Source: DATKLX01 sp035542155 | GTDB lineage: Bacteria > Chloroflexota > Anaerolineae > Anaerolineales > Anaerolineaceae | Assembly: GCA_035542155.1 (NCBI GenBank) | Contig: DATKLX010000220.1 | Span: 1-17,538 of the forward strand | Reading direction: 5' to 3' | DNA: 17,538 nt | Part shown: positions 1-5,548 of the stretch, piece by piece | How positions within the stretch are numbered: position 1 is the stretch's first letter | Layout of the letters: each line of letters starts with the position of its first letter | Notes under the pieces: generated by a model | Databases searched by the model: none | What the model was told of the DNA's origin: nothing | The model's input: the letters and a program-made list of their open reading frames with translations, nothing else | Made by a program: the position numbers and the translations under genes

Positions 1-16
1 TTCCGATTGGCAGTAC

Positions 17-45
17 TTGACTTCAGGCAGTTGCAGGAGGACAAT
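17..45 (+). promoter_or_regulatory. Possible sigma70-type promoter
   Basis: TTGACT at 17-22 and GACAAT at 40-45 are separated by 17 nt, a reasonable -35/-10 pair. What it would drive is unclear: the next supported gene starts at 238. The region 46-203 otherwise shows nothing I recognise. Confidence 0.25.
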
Positions 46-208
46 GGACATGGCAAGCTCGCTTGAAAGAATGATTTTGGCGAATCTATCTTACTGCGAG
101 CTTGTTCTTTTTTCAAAACCTACCAGACTTGGGACAGATACCGGGGATTCAAACGGTCTTTTTGATCGGAGTAATAATCCGGTTCTAGATTCTGCGAATA
201 GATTATAA
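44..208 (+). CDS. Doubtful 54-codon ORF ahead of the PAP2 gene
   Basis: An ATG at 44 (alternative in-frame ATG at 50) follows AGGAGG at 35-40, so the ribosome-binding site is good, especially for the second ATG (9 nt spacing). The product has one short hydrophobic stretch near the start and then a polar, low-complexity-looking tail. It resembles no family I know. The stop codon falls in the TATAAT hexamer at 204-209 that probably serves the next gene. It may be a spurious ORF in a leader, or the real 3' end of something lost. I list it only because of the ribosome-binding site. Confidence 0.2.
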   Translation: MDMASSLERMILANLSYCELVLFSKPTRLGTDTGDSNGLFDRSNNPVLDSANRL

Positions 209-209
209 T
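204..209 (+). promoter_or_regulatory. -10 element upstream of PAP2 gene
   Basis: A perfect TATAAT lies at 204-209, with a start codon 29 nt downstream at 238. No good -35 hexamer is visible at the usual distance, so the promoter call rests on the -10 alone. Confidence 0.35.
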
Positions 210-237
210 GACTTGATTTTACACACAAGAAGAATGC

Positions 238-783
238 ATGAGACTGAAACCCATCCTCGAGTTAGACGACCGGCTTTCCTACCGTCTGCGTCTGGTCCCG
301 CTTGAATCTCCTTGGCGGCCCTGGGCAGCGTTCCTCGCTCATTCCGGCGATTCCTGGTTCTGGGGGGCAGGTCTCGGCCTGGTCTGGTTGTTCGGCAGCC
401 CGGACTGGCATACTCGCTCCGCTTTCCTCATCATCGGCATCTTCGTTCTCGCGGTCGTGGTCCAGGTGATCAAGTTCAGCGTGCGCCGTCGCCGTCCGGA
501 AGGAGAGTGGGGCGCCATCTACCGCAACCACGATCCCCACTCCTTTCCCTCGGGTCACGCCGCTCGCGCGGCCATGCTGATGGTGCTCGGCCTGGGGCTC
601 GGCCCGCCCTGGTTTGGCCTCGTTCTCCTGATCTGGGCTCCGTTGGTCAGCGCAGCGCGCGTGGTCATGGGCGTCCATTACCTCTCTGATGTTCTCGCCG
701 GATTCCTCCTCGGCGTAATGATGGGCTTCGTTTTCCTCGCCGCCTTTCCCTTGTTACAGGCAGTGGCGCCATTCTTGTTCTAG
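238..783 (+). CDS. PAP2-family phosphatase (membrane lipid phosphatase)
   Basis: This 181-residue polytopic membrane protein has all three parts of the PAP2 (type 2 phosphatidic acid phosphatase) active site. They are KX6RP at K79-R86-P87, PSGH at 104-107 with the catalytic His107, and RX5HX3D at R141-H147-D151. These residues line an extracytoplasmic active site that removes phosphate from lipid phosphates, for example undecaprenyl diphosphate, phosphatidate or phosphatidylglycerophosphate. Length and hydrophobic profile fit the small bacterial PAP2/BacA-alternative type, but the substrate cannot be told from sequence. The ATG at 238 has only a weak purine-rich AAGAAGAA upstream. The gene ends at the bidirectional terminator shared with the convergent ATP-grasp gene. 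Confidence 0.92.
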   Translation: MRLKPILELDDRLSYRLRLVPLESPWRPWAAFLAHSGDSWFWGAGLGLVWLFGSPDWHTRSAFLIIGIFVLAVVVQVIKFSVRRRRPEGEWGAIYRNHDPHSFPSGHAARAAMLMVLGLGLGPPWFGLVLLIWAPLVSAARVVMGVHYLSDVLAGFLLGVMMGFVFLAAFPLLQAVAPFLF

Positions 784-795
784 CCAAAATGGTCT

Positions 796-827
796 AAAAA
801 ACCGCGCGAAGGCTCGCGCGGTTTTTT
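796..827. terminator. Bidirectional intrinsic terminator
   Basis: The stem CCGCGCGA (802-809) pairs with TCGCGCGG (814-821) over a 4-nt loop. Six A residues precede it (796-801) and six T residues follow (822-827). It therefore reads as a rho-independent terminator on both strands, serving the PAP2 gene (+) and the ATP-grasp gene (-) that converge here. Confidence 0.9.
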
Positions 828-835
828 GATCTTTC

Positions 836-2053
836 TTATTGATTCTTCTCATACACCACCGGGCTGGGCCGGTGCACGACCCGGTTCAGACCGACCATCG
901 TATACGACCGCACCGCCCTGGGCGCCTTCAGCGTTACCAACCCGTACCGGGATGCGCCCAGGTACAGAATTTCAAGGATCAATTCCCGGTAGCTGATCCC
1001 ATCCGCTTTGGCCAGCACGCACAGGTCGCTGAAATCCGGGGTCAGCCCTGGCAGGCTGTTGATCTCCATCAAGCGCGGCTGTCCGAATGCATCCATGCGC
1101 ATGTCGATCCGCGAGACGTCCAGCGCTCCGATCGCTTCGTGAGCCCGGATGGCCAGGTCTTGCAGGCTGCGCGCCAGCTCAGGTGAGATTTTCGCCGGGC
1201 AGATAAACCCGGGGACTCCCGCCTCATCGAACCCCAGCGACTTTGCGTCGTGCCCGTACACACCTGGGGTCACCGAGTTAGCCGTGTCCACTTCGAGCAC
1301 GGGGAAGCGGTGATATCCATCTTTACCGTACAGCTCGGGCCGCGGTTGGTACCTGCCTGCACCATTCCGGCCCAGCACACCGACGGTGAACTCCCGTCCG
1401 GGTAGATAATCCTCGACCAGGGCCGGTTGCCGGTACTTGCCGATCACCCAGGCCACCCGCTTGTGCAGCTCTTTTTCATTGCGGACGATCGCCTTGCCAT
1501 CCATCCCCATTCCCGTTCCCTCGCAGGCTGGCTTAACGAACAGTGGAAAAGTCAGCGCCGGGGAAAGTGGCTCGCAGCTATCGCGAAACTCCTGAAATTC
1601 CGCGACCGGTAGCCCCTTGTCCCGCCAGACGCGCTTGGTCATGGTCTTGTCCAACGCGATCGCGTTGGCCAACACCCGCGACGCGGTATAGGGGATTTTC
1701 ATTAATTCCAGCAGCGCAGGGACCTGCGCCTCGCGCGAGTCGCCGCCCATACCCTCGGCAATGTTAAAGCAGATGTCTGGGCGTGCATCTCGTAATGTAA
1801 ATGGTAAATTGGTATCGGCAGAGAGGAAAACCGTTGAATGACCGTCTGATTCAATCGCAGACCTGATCGCCTGGATCGTTTCCTTTCGGTCAAATTCCGC
1901 GCCGGCATCTTCTGGGCCATGATTGGGAACCGCCGTTTCTCCCTTGACATTCGCGATGACAGCCACCCGCAGCGGTCTTGCCGGTCGCGGGCAACTAGAG
2001 GGAGGTTTATCGCTTTCTTCTTGTTCTCCATCTAATAGGGAAATCTCGTCCAT
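836..2053 (-). CDS. D-alanine-D-alanine ligase-like ATP-grasp enzyme
   Basis: This 405-residue protein has an ATP-grasp fold like that of Ddl. After a polar N-terminal tail comes a Rossmann-like pre-ATP-grasp domain from about residue 28. An FNIAEGMGG...REA segment lies at about 96-109. The ATP-lysine region FVKPACEGTGMGM is at 172-184 and VEDYLPGREFTVGV at 213-226. The metal-binding end carries R316-D318 and MEINSLPGLTPDFSDL at 329-344, with Glu330 and Asn332 the likely Mg2+ ligands. It is longer than typical Ddl (about 300-370 aa), and the Ddl hallmark near the N-terminal substrate site is replaced by the NIAEGMGGDSREA variant. It probably ligates an amino acid or peptide carboxylate, but the substrate need not be D-Ala. 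A GGAGG lies 15 nt before the ATG, which is a long spacing. The gene is transcribed alone, towards the terminator at 796-827. Confidence 0.82.
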   Translation of the reverse strand: MDEISLLDGEQEESDKPPSSCPRPARPLRVAVIANVKGETAVPNHGPEDAGAEFDRKETIQAIRSAIESDGHSTVFLSADTNLPFTLRDARPDICFNIAEGMGGDSREAQVPALLELMKIPYTASRVLANAIALDKTMTKRVWRDKGLPVAEFQEFRDSCEPLSPALTFPLFVKPACEGTGMGMDGKAIVRNEKELHKRVAWVIGKYRQPALVEDYLPGREFTVGVLGRNGAGRYQPRPELYGKDGYHRFPVLEVDTANSVTPGVYGHDAKSLGFDEAGVPGFICPAKISPELARSLQDLAIRAHEAIGALDVSRIDMRMDAFGQPRLMEINSLPGLTPDFSDLCVLAKADGISYRELILEILYLGASRYGLVTLKAPRAVRSYTMVGLNRVVHRPSPVVYEKNQ

Positions 2054-2112
2054 TTTTACTACTATCGTCCTCCAACGGTCTTAGAATTCGTTTTTTGCCA
2101 AATCAGCCTCGT

Positions 2113-2140
2113 AGTATAGTACAGTCTTCCAAAAATACAA
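2113..2140 (-). promoter_or_regulatory. Promoter for the ATP-grasp gene
   Basis: Read on the minus strand, TTGTAT (2140-2135) and TATACT (2118-2113) are 16 nt apart. The predicted start of transcription is near 2106, giving a leader of about 50 nt that contains the GGAGGA at 2073-2068. Confidence 0.55.
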
Positions 2141-2239
2141 GAGTTTGATGTCACCTTTTTTTCATGAAAATCTACCGCGTAGAATTTAACTCGGACAACA
2201 TCGTTTACATTCAAATTCAATTCGTTAACGCCCTGTTTA

Positions 2240-2269
2240 TTGCACCCCTTAACGATAGTGCGCTATAAT
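2240..2269 (+). promoter_or_regulatory. Promoter of the short RNA unit
   Basis: A perfect TATAAT at 2264-2269 lies 18 nt after a weak -35 (TTGCAC, 2240-2245). Transcription would begin around 2276 in a G-rich start. The hexamer stands in AT-rich DNA and is followed by a compact unit ending at a clear terminator. Confidence 0.5.
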
Positions 2270-2336
2270 GGTTTTGGGGGAATCCATTGAAACTTACAAT
2301 CAAAATATAATTGTTTAGGGAAAAGGAGGCTGATGA

Positions 2337-2411
2337 ATGGACAGTCAAATGACCTTGGACGGAGGAAGGTGTTTCGGTTTCGCGGTTGAAACTACCTCAG
2401 AAGGGAGGTGA
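2337..2411 (+). CDS. Possible 24-residue leader peptide or microprotein
   Basis: The ATG at 2337 follows AAAAGGAGG (2321-2329) at an ideal 7-nt spacing. The ORF runs 24 codons to a TGA at 2409 and includes a GGRCFGFAVE stretch with one Cys. The stop codon lies inside an extended Shine-Dalgarno sequence (2399-2414). An overlapping ORF from the ATG at 2333 encodes a basic 18-residue peptide, but its spacing to the GGAGG is too short. Translation through this ORF would melt the hairpins at 2367-2409, so it could be a regulatory leader peptide. I do not recognise the peptide. Confidence 0.35.
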   Translation: MDSQMTLDGGRCFGFAVETTSEGR

Positions 2412-2414
2412 TCC
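2399..2414 (+). promoter_or_regulatory. Extended anti-16S (super Shine-Dalgarno) sequence without a normal start codon
   Basis: AGAAGGGAGGTGATCC can pair along its whole length with the conserved bacterial 16S rRNA 3' tail (GGAUCACCUCCUUUCU), with one G-U wobble. No ATG, GTG or TTG sits 5-12 nt downstream. The only frame at normal spacing begins with ATT at 2415 and runs 23 codons to a TGA at 2484. It may be a ribosome-binding decoy, a site for an unusual AUU start, or part of an RNA switch. Confidence 0.5.
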
Positions 2415-2484
2415 ATTCTCTACCCGCCAGGGAGCTGGCATTCATCCGGATGGTATTTAGGGGATGAATTTTCTCGAAAAAAAT

Positions 2485-2518
2485 GAGCCGCCCCGTGATT
2501 TCAGGGGCGGCTCTATTT
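2485..2518 (+). terminator. Intrinsic terminator of the short RNA unit
   Basis: GAGCCGCCCC (2485-2494) pairs perfectly with GGGGCGGCTC (2504-2513) over a 9-nt loop. TATTTGTT follows. The long GC stem with a modest T-rich tail is a good rho-independent terminator, and the only gene-sized object upstream on this strand is the short RNA unit. Confidence 0.8.
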
Positions 2519-2585
2519 GTTGAAAGCAGGCTGCGCTCCAAGGATGCTTGCCTTTTACGGTAAAATATAGAATAATTGTCTAAAT

Positions 2586-3077
2586 ATGTTCGATCATAAG
2601 CGAGTGATAGATCAAAATCTTATGGAACCAAACGATCCCAGAGATCCCGAGTTCAAGGCAGCCGTTCGCCAGGTCGTTGAGCGCTACCTTCAGGCTCTTT
2701 CCAGGCTGGCCCTGCCCGAAACCGGAGACCTTTTTCTACCCGAATTTTCTTATAAAACAATCGCCGGTGAGATTCTCCACCATTCCCAGGCGCTCCAGGC
2801 TTTGCAGCAGGATTGGGCCCCCCCCTCCCATCAGGGTGCCCCCTCCTATACCCTGGAAGGATTGTATGTCACCCAGGGCCAGGCCTTTGCCGAAATCACC
2901 TACCCCAACCACCGCAAGCCAGACCTTCAACCCGACGAGATGGATCCATCTGGCCAGATCGATATCCTCCAGCGCCTGGTGATGAACCAGGTTGGCGGCC
3001 AGTGGAAACTGCATGCGATTGAAGAAATGGGCCTGGGTTCCTTCTCTCCAGATCCAAAAACCGCCCGCCCGTACTGA
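2586..3077 (+). CDS. Hypothetical protein, possibly NTF2/SnoaL-like
   Basis: This 163-residue soluble protein has no signal peptide or membrane segment. It opens with a helix (about 20-40, containing VRQVVERYLQAL) and continues with alternating short strands and a loop rich in Pro. It ends with a strand-like VGGQWKLHAIEEMGLG. The order helix, mixed sheet and final W-K strand recalls the NTF2/SnoaL cone fold, but no catalytic pattern is visible and the assignment is weak. Either ATG (2586 or 2622) could be the start; neither has a Shine-Dalgarno sequence. The second would remove 12 residues of unremarkable sequence. It lies between the short RNA unit and selC, with a T/A-rich upstream region. 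The gene looks real because its codon use matches its neighbours and no competing frame is better. Confidence 0.6.
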   Translation: MFDHKRVIDQNLMEPNDPRDPEFKAAVRQVVERYLQALSRLALPETGDLFLPEFSYKTIAGEILHHSQALQALQQDWAPPSHQGAPSYTLEGLYVTQGQAFAEITYPNHRKPDLQPDEMDPSGQIDILQRLVMNQVGGQWKLHAIEEMGLGSFSPDPKTARPY

Positions 3078-3099
3078 CCTGTGGCAAATTGGCAAACTC

Positions 3100-3128
3100 T
3101 TTACGCTCCGCCGCCCTTGGAGTATGCT
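3100..3128 (+). promoter_or_regulatory. Possible selC promoter
   Basis: TTTACG (3100-3105) and TATGCT (3123-3128) are 17 nt apart and end 6 nt before the first base of the tRNA. Each hexamer matches the consensus at 4 of 6 positions. The position is right for a tRNA promoter. Confidence 0.35.
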
Positions 3129-3134
3129 TAACCC

Positions 3135-3228
3135 GGGAGTGGAAAGGTCCCGGTGGGCTTCCCGGTCTTCAAAATCGGCGGCGGGTCGCGTTGCGGGCCG
3201 CGGTGGGTTCGACACCCATCCACTCCCG
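3135..3228 (+). tRNA. selC: tRNA-Sec (anticodon UCA)
   Basis: This is the selenocysteine tRNA, which is charged with Ser, converted to Sec, and delivered by SelB to UGA codons with a SECIS hairpin. The 8-bp acceptor stem is GGGAGTGG (3135-3142) with CCACTCCC (3220-3227) and discriminator G at 3228. The anticodon stem is CCGGT/ATCGG (3162-3166/3174-3178) around the loop CTTCAAA, giving UCA at 3169-3171. A long GC-rich variable arm covers about 3179-3202. The T arm is GTGGG-TTCGACA-CCCAT (3203-3219), giving the bacterial 8+5 arrangement. The D arm (about 3144-3160) forms 6 pairs if G3147 is bulged. CCA is not encoded (CCT follows), so it must be added. The layout matches E. coli selC closely. 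No selA, selB or selD is in the window. It lies 34 nt before the protease ATG with no terminator between. Confidence 0.93.
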
Positions 3229-3262
3229 CCTCTATTGAATTATTCTTGAATTGTCAAAGGAT

Positions 3263-4498
3263 ATGGAAAATATAATTTCAACCCCCTCAAGTACCACAAC
3301 GTATGACACCCTGGTCGGGCGTTATTTTTCAATTGAATCAGTCAACCTCGGCGATCCCAAGCGCGGCTATATCGTTTCATACACCGGCCACCTCTATTCG
3401 GATGACAGCCAGGCCGCCTACGATGCTCTCGCTGCCCAGCTCAAACCGCTGGGAGTCACCCCTCTCTTCCGCAAAGAAGGCGAAAAACAGGCCGTCATTC
3501 TCGTCACCGGTCGGCCGGAGAGCCGCCCCGGGAACCCCCTGGTTAACCTCGTCCTCCTCGGCGCAACGCTGCTCAGCGTTCTATACACTGGCTCCATTCT
3601 GGACCTGATGTACCGCAACGTCGCCTCGGAAGATCTCACCACGCTTCTCATGGCAGGGTTGGTCAATATTCTCCATGGCTGGCCCTTTGCTGCCAGCCTG
3701 CTCGGCATTCTTCTCGCTCACGAGTTCGGCCATTATCTCGCCGGCCGCGCTCACGGCACCAACCTCTCCCTGCCCTACTTCATTCCCCTTCCCTTCCCGG
3801 TCAGCGAGTTTGGGACGATGGGGGCGGTAATTAACATGAAAGAGCCGCCCAAGAACCGGCGCGTTCTGCTCGATATCGGCGCGGCGGGCCCGCTGGCCGG
3901 GTTTATCGTCGCCATTCCCATCCTTCTCCTCGGTTTAATCCTTTCGAAAGTCGAACCGTTGCCGTCTACCTTTGTTCCCGGGACGGGAATGCAGATGGAA
4001 GGCAACTCGATCATTTATCTGCTCGCCAAGTATGTCGTCTTTGGCCAACTGCTCCCCGCTCCGGCCAGCTATGGTGGCGTCTCTCCTGTGCTTTACTGGC
4101 TGCGCTATATCTTTACTGGTCATCCCTTCCCATTAGGCGGCCACGATGTGCTCCTCCACCCGGTTGCCTGGGCTGCCTGGGCCGGACTCCTCGTCACCGC
4201 ATTGAACCTGATCCCCGCCGGCCAGTTAGACGGCGGCCACATGCTCTATGTTCTCTTTGGCGCAAAGAAAGCCCGCCGCATCCTTCCCTTCATCCTCGTC
4301 GCCCTGGTGATCCTGGGGTTTGCCTGGCAGGGCTGGTGGCTGTGGGCCGCTCTCATCTTTTTCCTCGTCGGCCGCTCGTATGCCGAGCCGCTCGACCAGA
4401 TCACCGAGCTCGATCCGCCCCGCAAGGCCCTGGCGGTGGCCGCCCTGATCGTTTTCCTCCTGGTATTTACCCCGGTTCCTCTGACGATCATATACTGA
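3263..4498 (+). CDS. Site-2 protease family (M50) membrane metalloprotease
   Basis: This 411-residue intramembrane zinc protease has a soluble N-terminal domain of about 95 residues followed by about 7-8 hydrophobic segments. The HEFGH zinc motif is at 153-157. The GTMGA(V) segment typical of S2P follows at about 184-188. The second conserved motif NLIPAGQLDGG (315-325) supplies the third zinc ligand, Asp323. S2P enzymes cut transmembrane substrates such as anti-sigma factors or remnant peptides; here the substrate is unknown and no PDZ domain is evident. The N-terminal domain and size resemble the EGY1/cyanobacterial-type family more than RseP. The ATG at 3263 has AAAGGA almost touching it, and an in-frame TTG at 3251 has no ribosome-binding site, so the start is uncertain. 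It directly follows selC. Confidence 0.88.
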   Translation: MENIISTPSSTTTYDTLVGRYFSIESVNLGDPKRGYIVSYTGHLYSDDSQAAYDALAAQLKPLGVTPLFRKEGEKQAVILVTGRPESRPGNPLVNLVLLGATLLSVLYTGSILDLMYRNVASEDLTTLLMAGLVNILHGWPFAASLLGILLAHEFGHYLAGRAHGTNLSLPYFIPLPFPVSEFGTMGAVINMKEPPKNRRVLLDIGAAGPLAGFIVAIPILLLGLILSKVEPLPSTFVPGTGMQMEGNSIIYLLAKYVVFGQLLPAPASYGGVSPVLYWLRYIFTGHPFPLGGHDVLLHPVAWAAWAGLLVTALNLIPAGQLDGGHMLYVLFGAKKARRILPFILVALVILGFAWQGWWLWAALIFFLVGRSYAEPLDQITELDPPRKALAVAALIVFLLVFTPVPLTIIY

Positions 4499-4502
4499 GC
4501 TG

Positions 4503-4525
4503 GCTAAAATGAGGTACAATTTAGC
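4503..4525 (+). promoter_or_regulatory. Inverted repeat with -10-like hexamer before serA-like gene
   Basis: GCTAAA (4503-4508) and TTTAGC (4520-4525) form a 6-bp inverted repeat. TACAAT (4515-4520) lies inside it, and a serA-like gene starts 79 nt later. It may be a promoter with an operator, but no good -35 is visible. Confidence 0.2.
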
Positions 4526-4603
4526 AGGGTGGTTTCCCAATCTCTGCGTGTGAAAGCAAGTGGTTCCAAAAATCCTGTTTGATCCCCAAAAGGAGATGCT
4601 CCA

Positions 4604-5545
4604 ATGAGTGATTGGAAAGTCTTGCTTACTGACGGACTGGAAGAGAATGGTCAGGCGATTCTGCGCAAATCAGCTCAGGTCGACGACCGGTCTGGCATCA
4701 GCGCCGATGAGCTGCTGCAGGTCGTCGGCGACTACGACGCCATCATCGTCCGCGGCCGGACCAAGGTGACCCCGGCCGTATTCGACGCGGGCAAAAAGCT
4801 GAAGGTGGTTGGCCGCGCCGGCGTGGGTGTGGATAATATCGACCTGAACGCGGCGAAAGAGCGCAAAGTCACCGTGGTCAACTCGCCCCTGGCGACCACC
4901 CTGGCCGTCGCCGAGCTGACCATGGGCCTCATGCTTTCCCTCGTCCGCGAGATCCCTCGCGCCGACGCCGGGATGAAGAATAACAAGTGGCTCAAGAAAG
5001 AAATGGAAGGCGCCGAGCTGTGGAATAAGACTCTGGGTATCATCGGTTATGGGCGAATCGGTTCCGCGGTCGCTCGCCGCGCTTCGGCCTTCGACATGAC
5101 CATTATCGCCTACGATCCATTGATCCCTGTAGACGATATTCGCTCGCGAGGCGCTGAACCGGTCAGCCTCGATGAACTCTATGCCCGCTCCGACCTGATC
5201 AGCCAGCACATTCCCCTCACTCCCGATACCCGCGGGATGCTCAACCGCGAGGCTTTCGGAAAAATGAAAGACGGCGTGCGTATTATCTGCGCGGCCCGCG
5301 GTGGGGTGATCGATGAAGCTGCTTTGCTCGAAGCCCTTGAATCCGGCAAGGTAGCCGGGGCCGCACTGGACGTGTTCGCCGCTGAGCCCCCTGGCGATAT
5401 TCCCCTCGTCAAGCATCCCCACGTCGTATGCACTCCCCATATCGGCGCACAGACGTTTGAAGCTCAGGTCCGCGCCGCCGCGGATATCGCCAGTGAAGTG
5501 GTTGCGGCGTTGTCTGGCGATACCTTGCGCTGGAAGGTTGCCTGA
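4604..5545 (+). CDS. serA: D-3-phosphoglycerate dehydrogenase-type 2-hydroxyacid dehydrogenase
   Basis: This 313-residue NAD-dependent D-2-hydroxyacid dehydrogenase is most like SerA, the first step of serine synthesis (3-phosphoglycerate to 3-phosphohydroxypyruvate). The NAD-binding motif GYGRIG is at 148-153, followed by Asp171, which binds the NAD ribose. The catalytic triad is Arg232 (in CAARGGVIDE), Glu261 (in FAAEP) and His279 (in CTPHIG). A RAGVGVDNID loop at 71-80 is typical of PGDH. The protein ends right after the catalytic domain, so it lacks the ASB and ACT domains of long SerA forms and should not show serine feedback through ACT. A different 2-hydroxyacid substrate cannot be excluded. 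AGGAG (4591-4595) lies 8 nt before the ATG. It forms a pair with the next gene, 3 nt downstream. Confidence 0.85.
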   Translation: MSDWKVLLTDGLEENGQAILRKSAQVDDRSGISADELLQVVGDYDAIIVRGRTKVTPAVFDAGKKLKVVGRAGVGVDNIDLNAAKERKVTVVNSPLATTLAVAELTMGLMLSLVREIPRADAGMKNNKWLKKEMEGAELWNKTLGIIGYGRIGSAVARRASAFDMTIIAYDPLIPVDDIRSRGAEPVSLDELYARSDLISQHIPLTPDTRGMLNREAFGKMKDGVRIICAARGGVIDEAALLEALESGKVAGAALDVFAAEPPGDIPLVKHPHVVCTPHIGAQTFEAQVRAAADIASEVVAALSGDTLRWKVA

Positions 5546-5548
5546 TAC

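Larger units (their letters stand above)
2276..2518 (+). ncRNA. Candidate structured RNA of about 240 nt with own promoter and terminator
   Basis: Several local inverted repeats lie between the promoter at 2240-2269 and the terminator at 2485-2518. GAATGGA (2335-2341) pairs with TCCATTC (2412-2418) as a closing stem. AGGTGTTTC (2367-2375) pairs with GAAAC-T-ACCT (2388-2397) with one bulged T. GCCAG/CTGGC pairs at 2426-2430/2435-2439. ATTCATCC/GGATGAAT pairs at 2440-2447/2462-2469. A competing hairpin, ACCTC (2394-2398) with GAGGT (2405-2409), would bury the Shine-Dalgarno core. The two hairpins that share 2394-2397 exclude each other, as in attenuators and riboswitches. I cannot match it to a named RNA family. 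It may be a free small RNA or a leader peptide mRNA. Start and end are inferred. Confidence 0.45.

Noticed and set aside
2399..2414. Remnant of a 16S rRNA gene on the minus strand
   Set aside because: Similarity stops after GATCC(A), and no other 16S sequence is visible, so it is an extended Shine-Dalgarno match, not an rRNA fragment.
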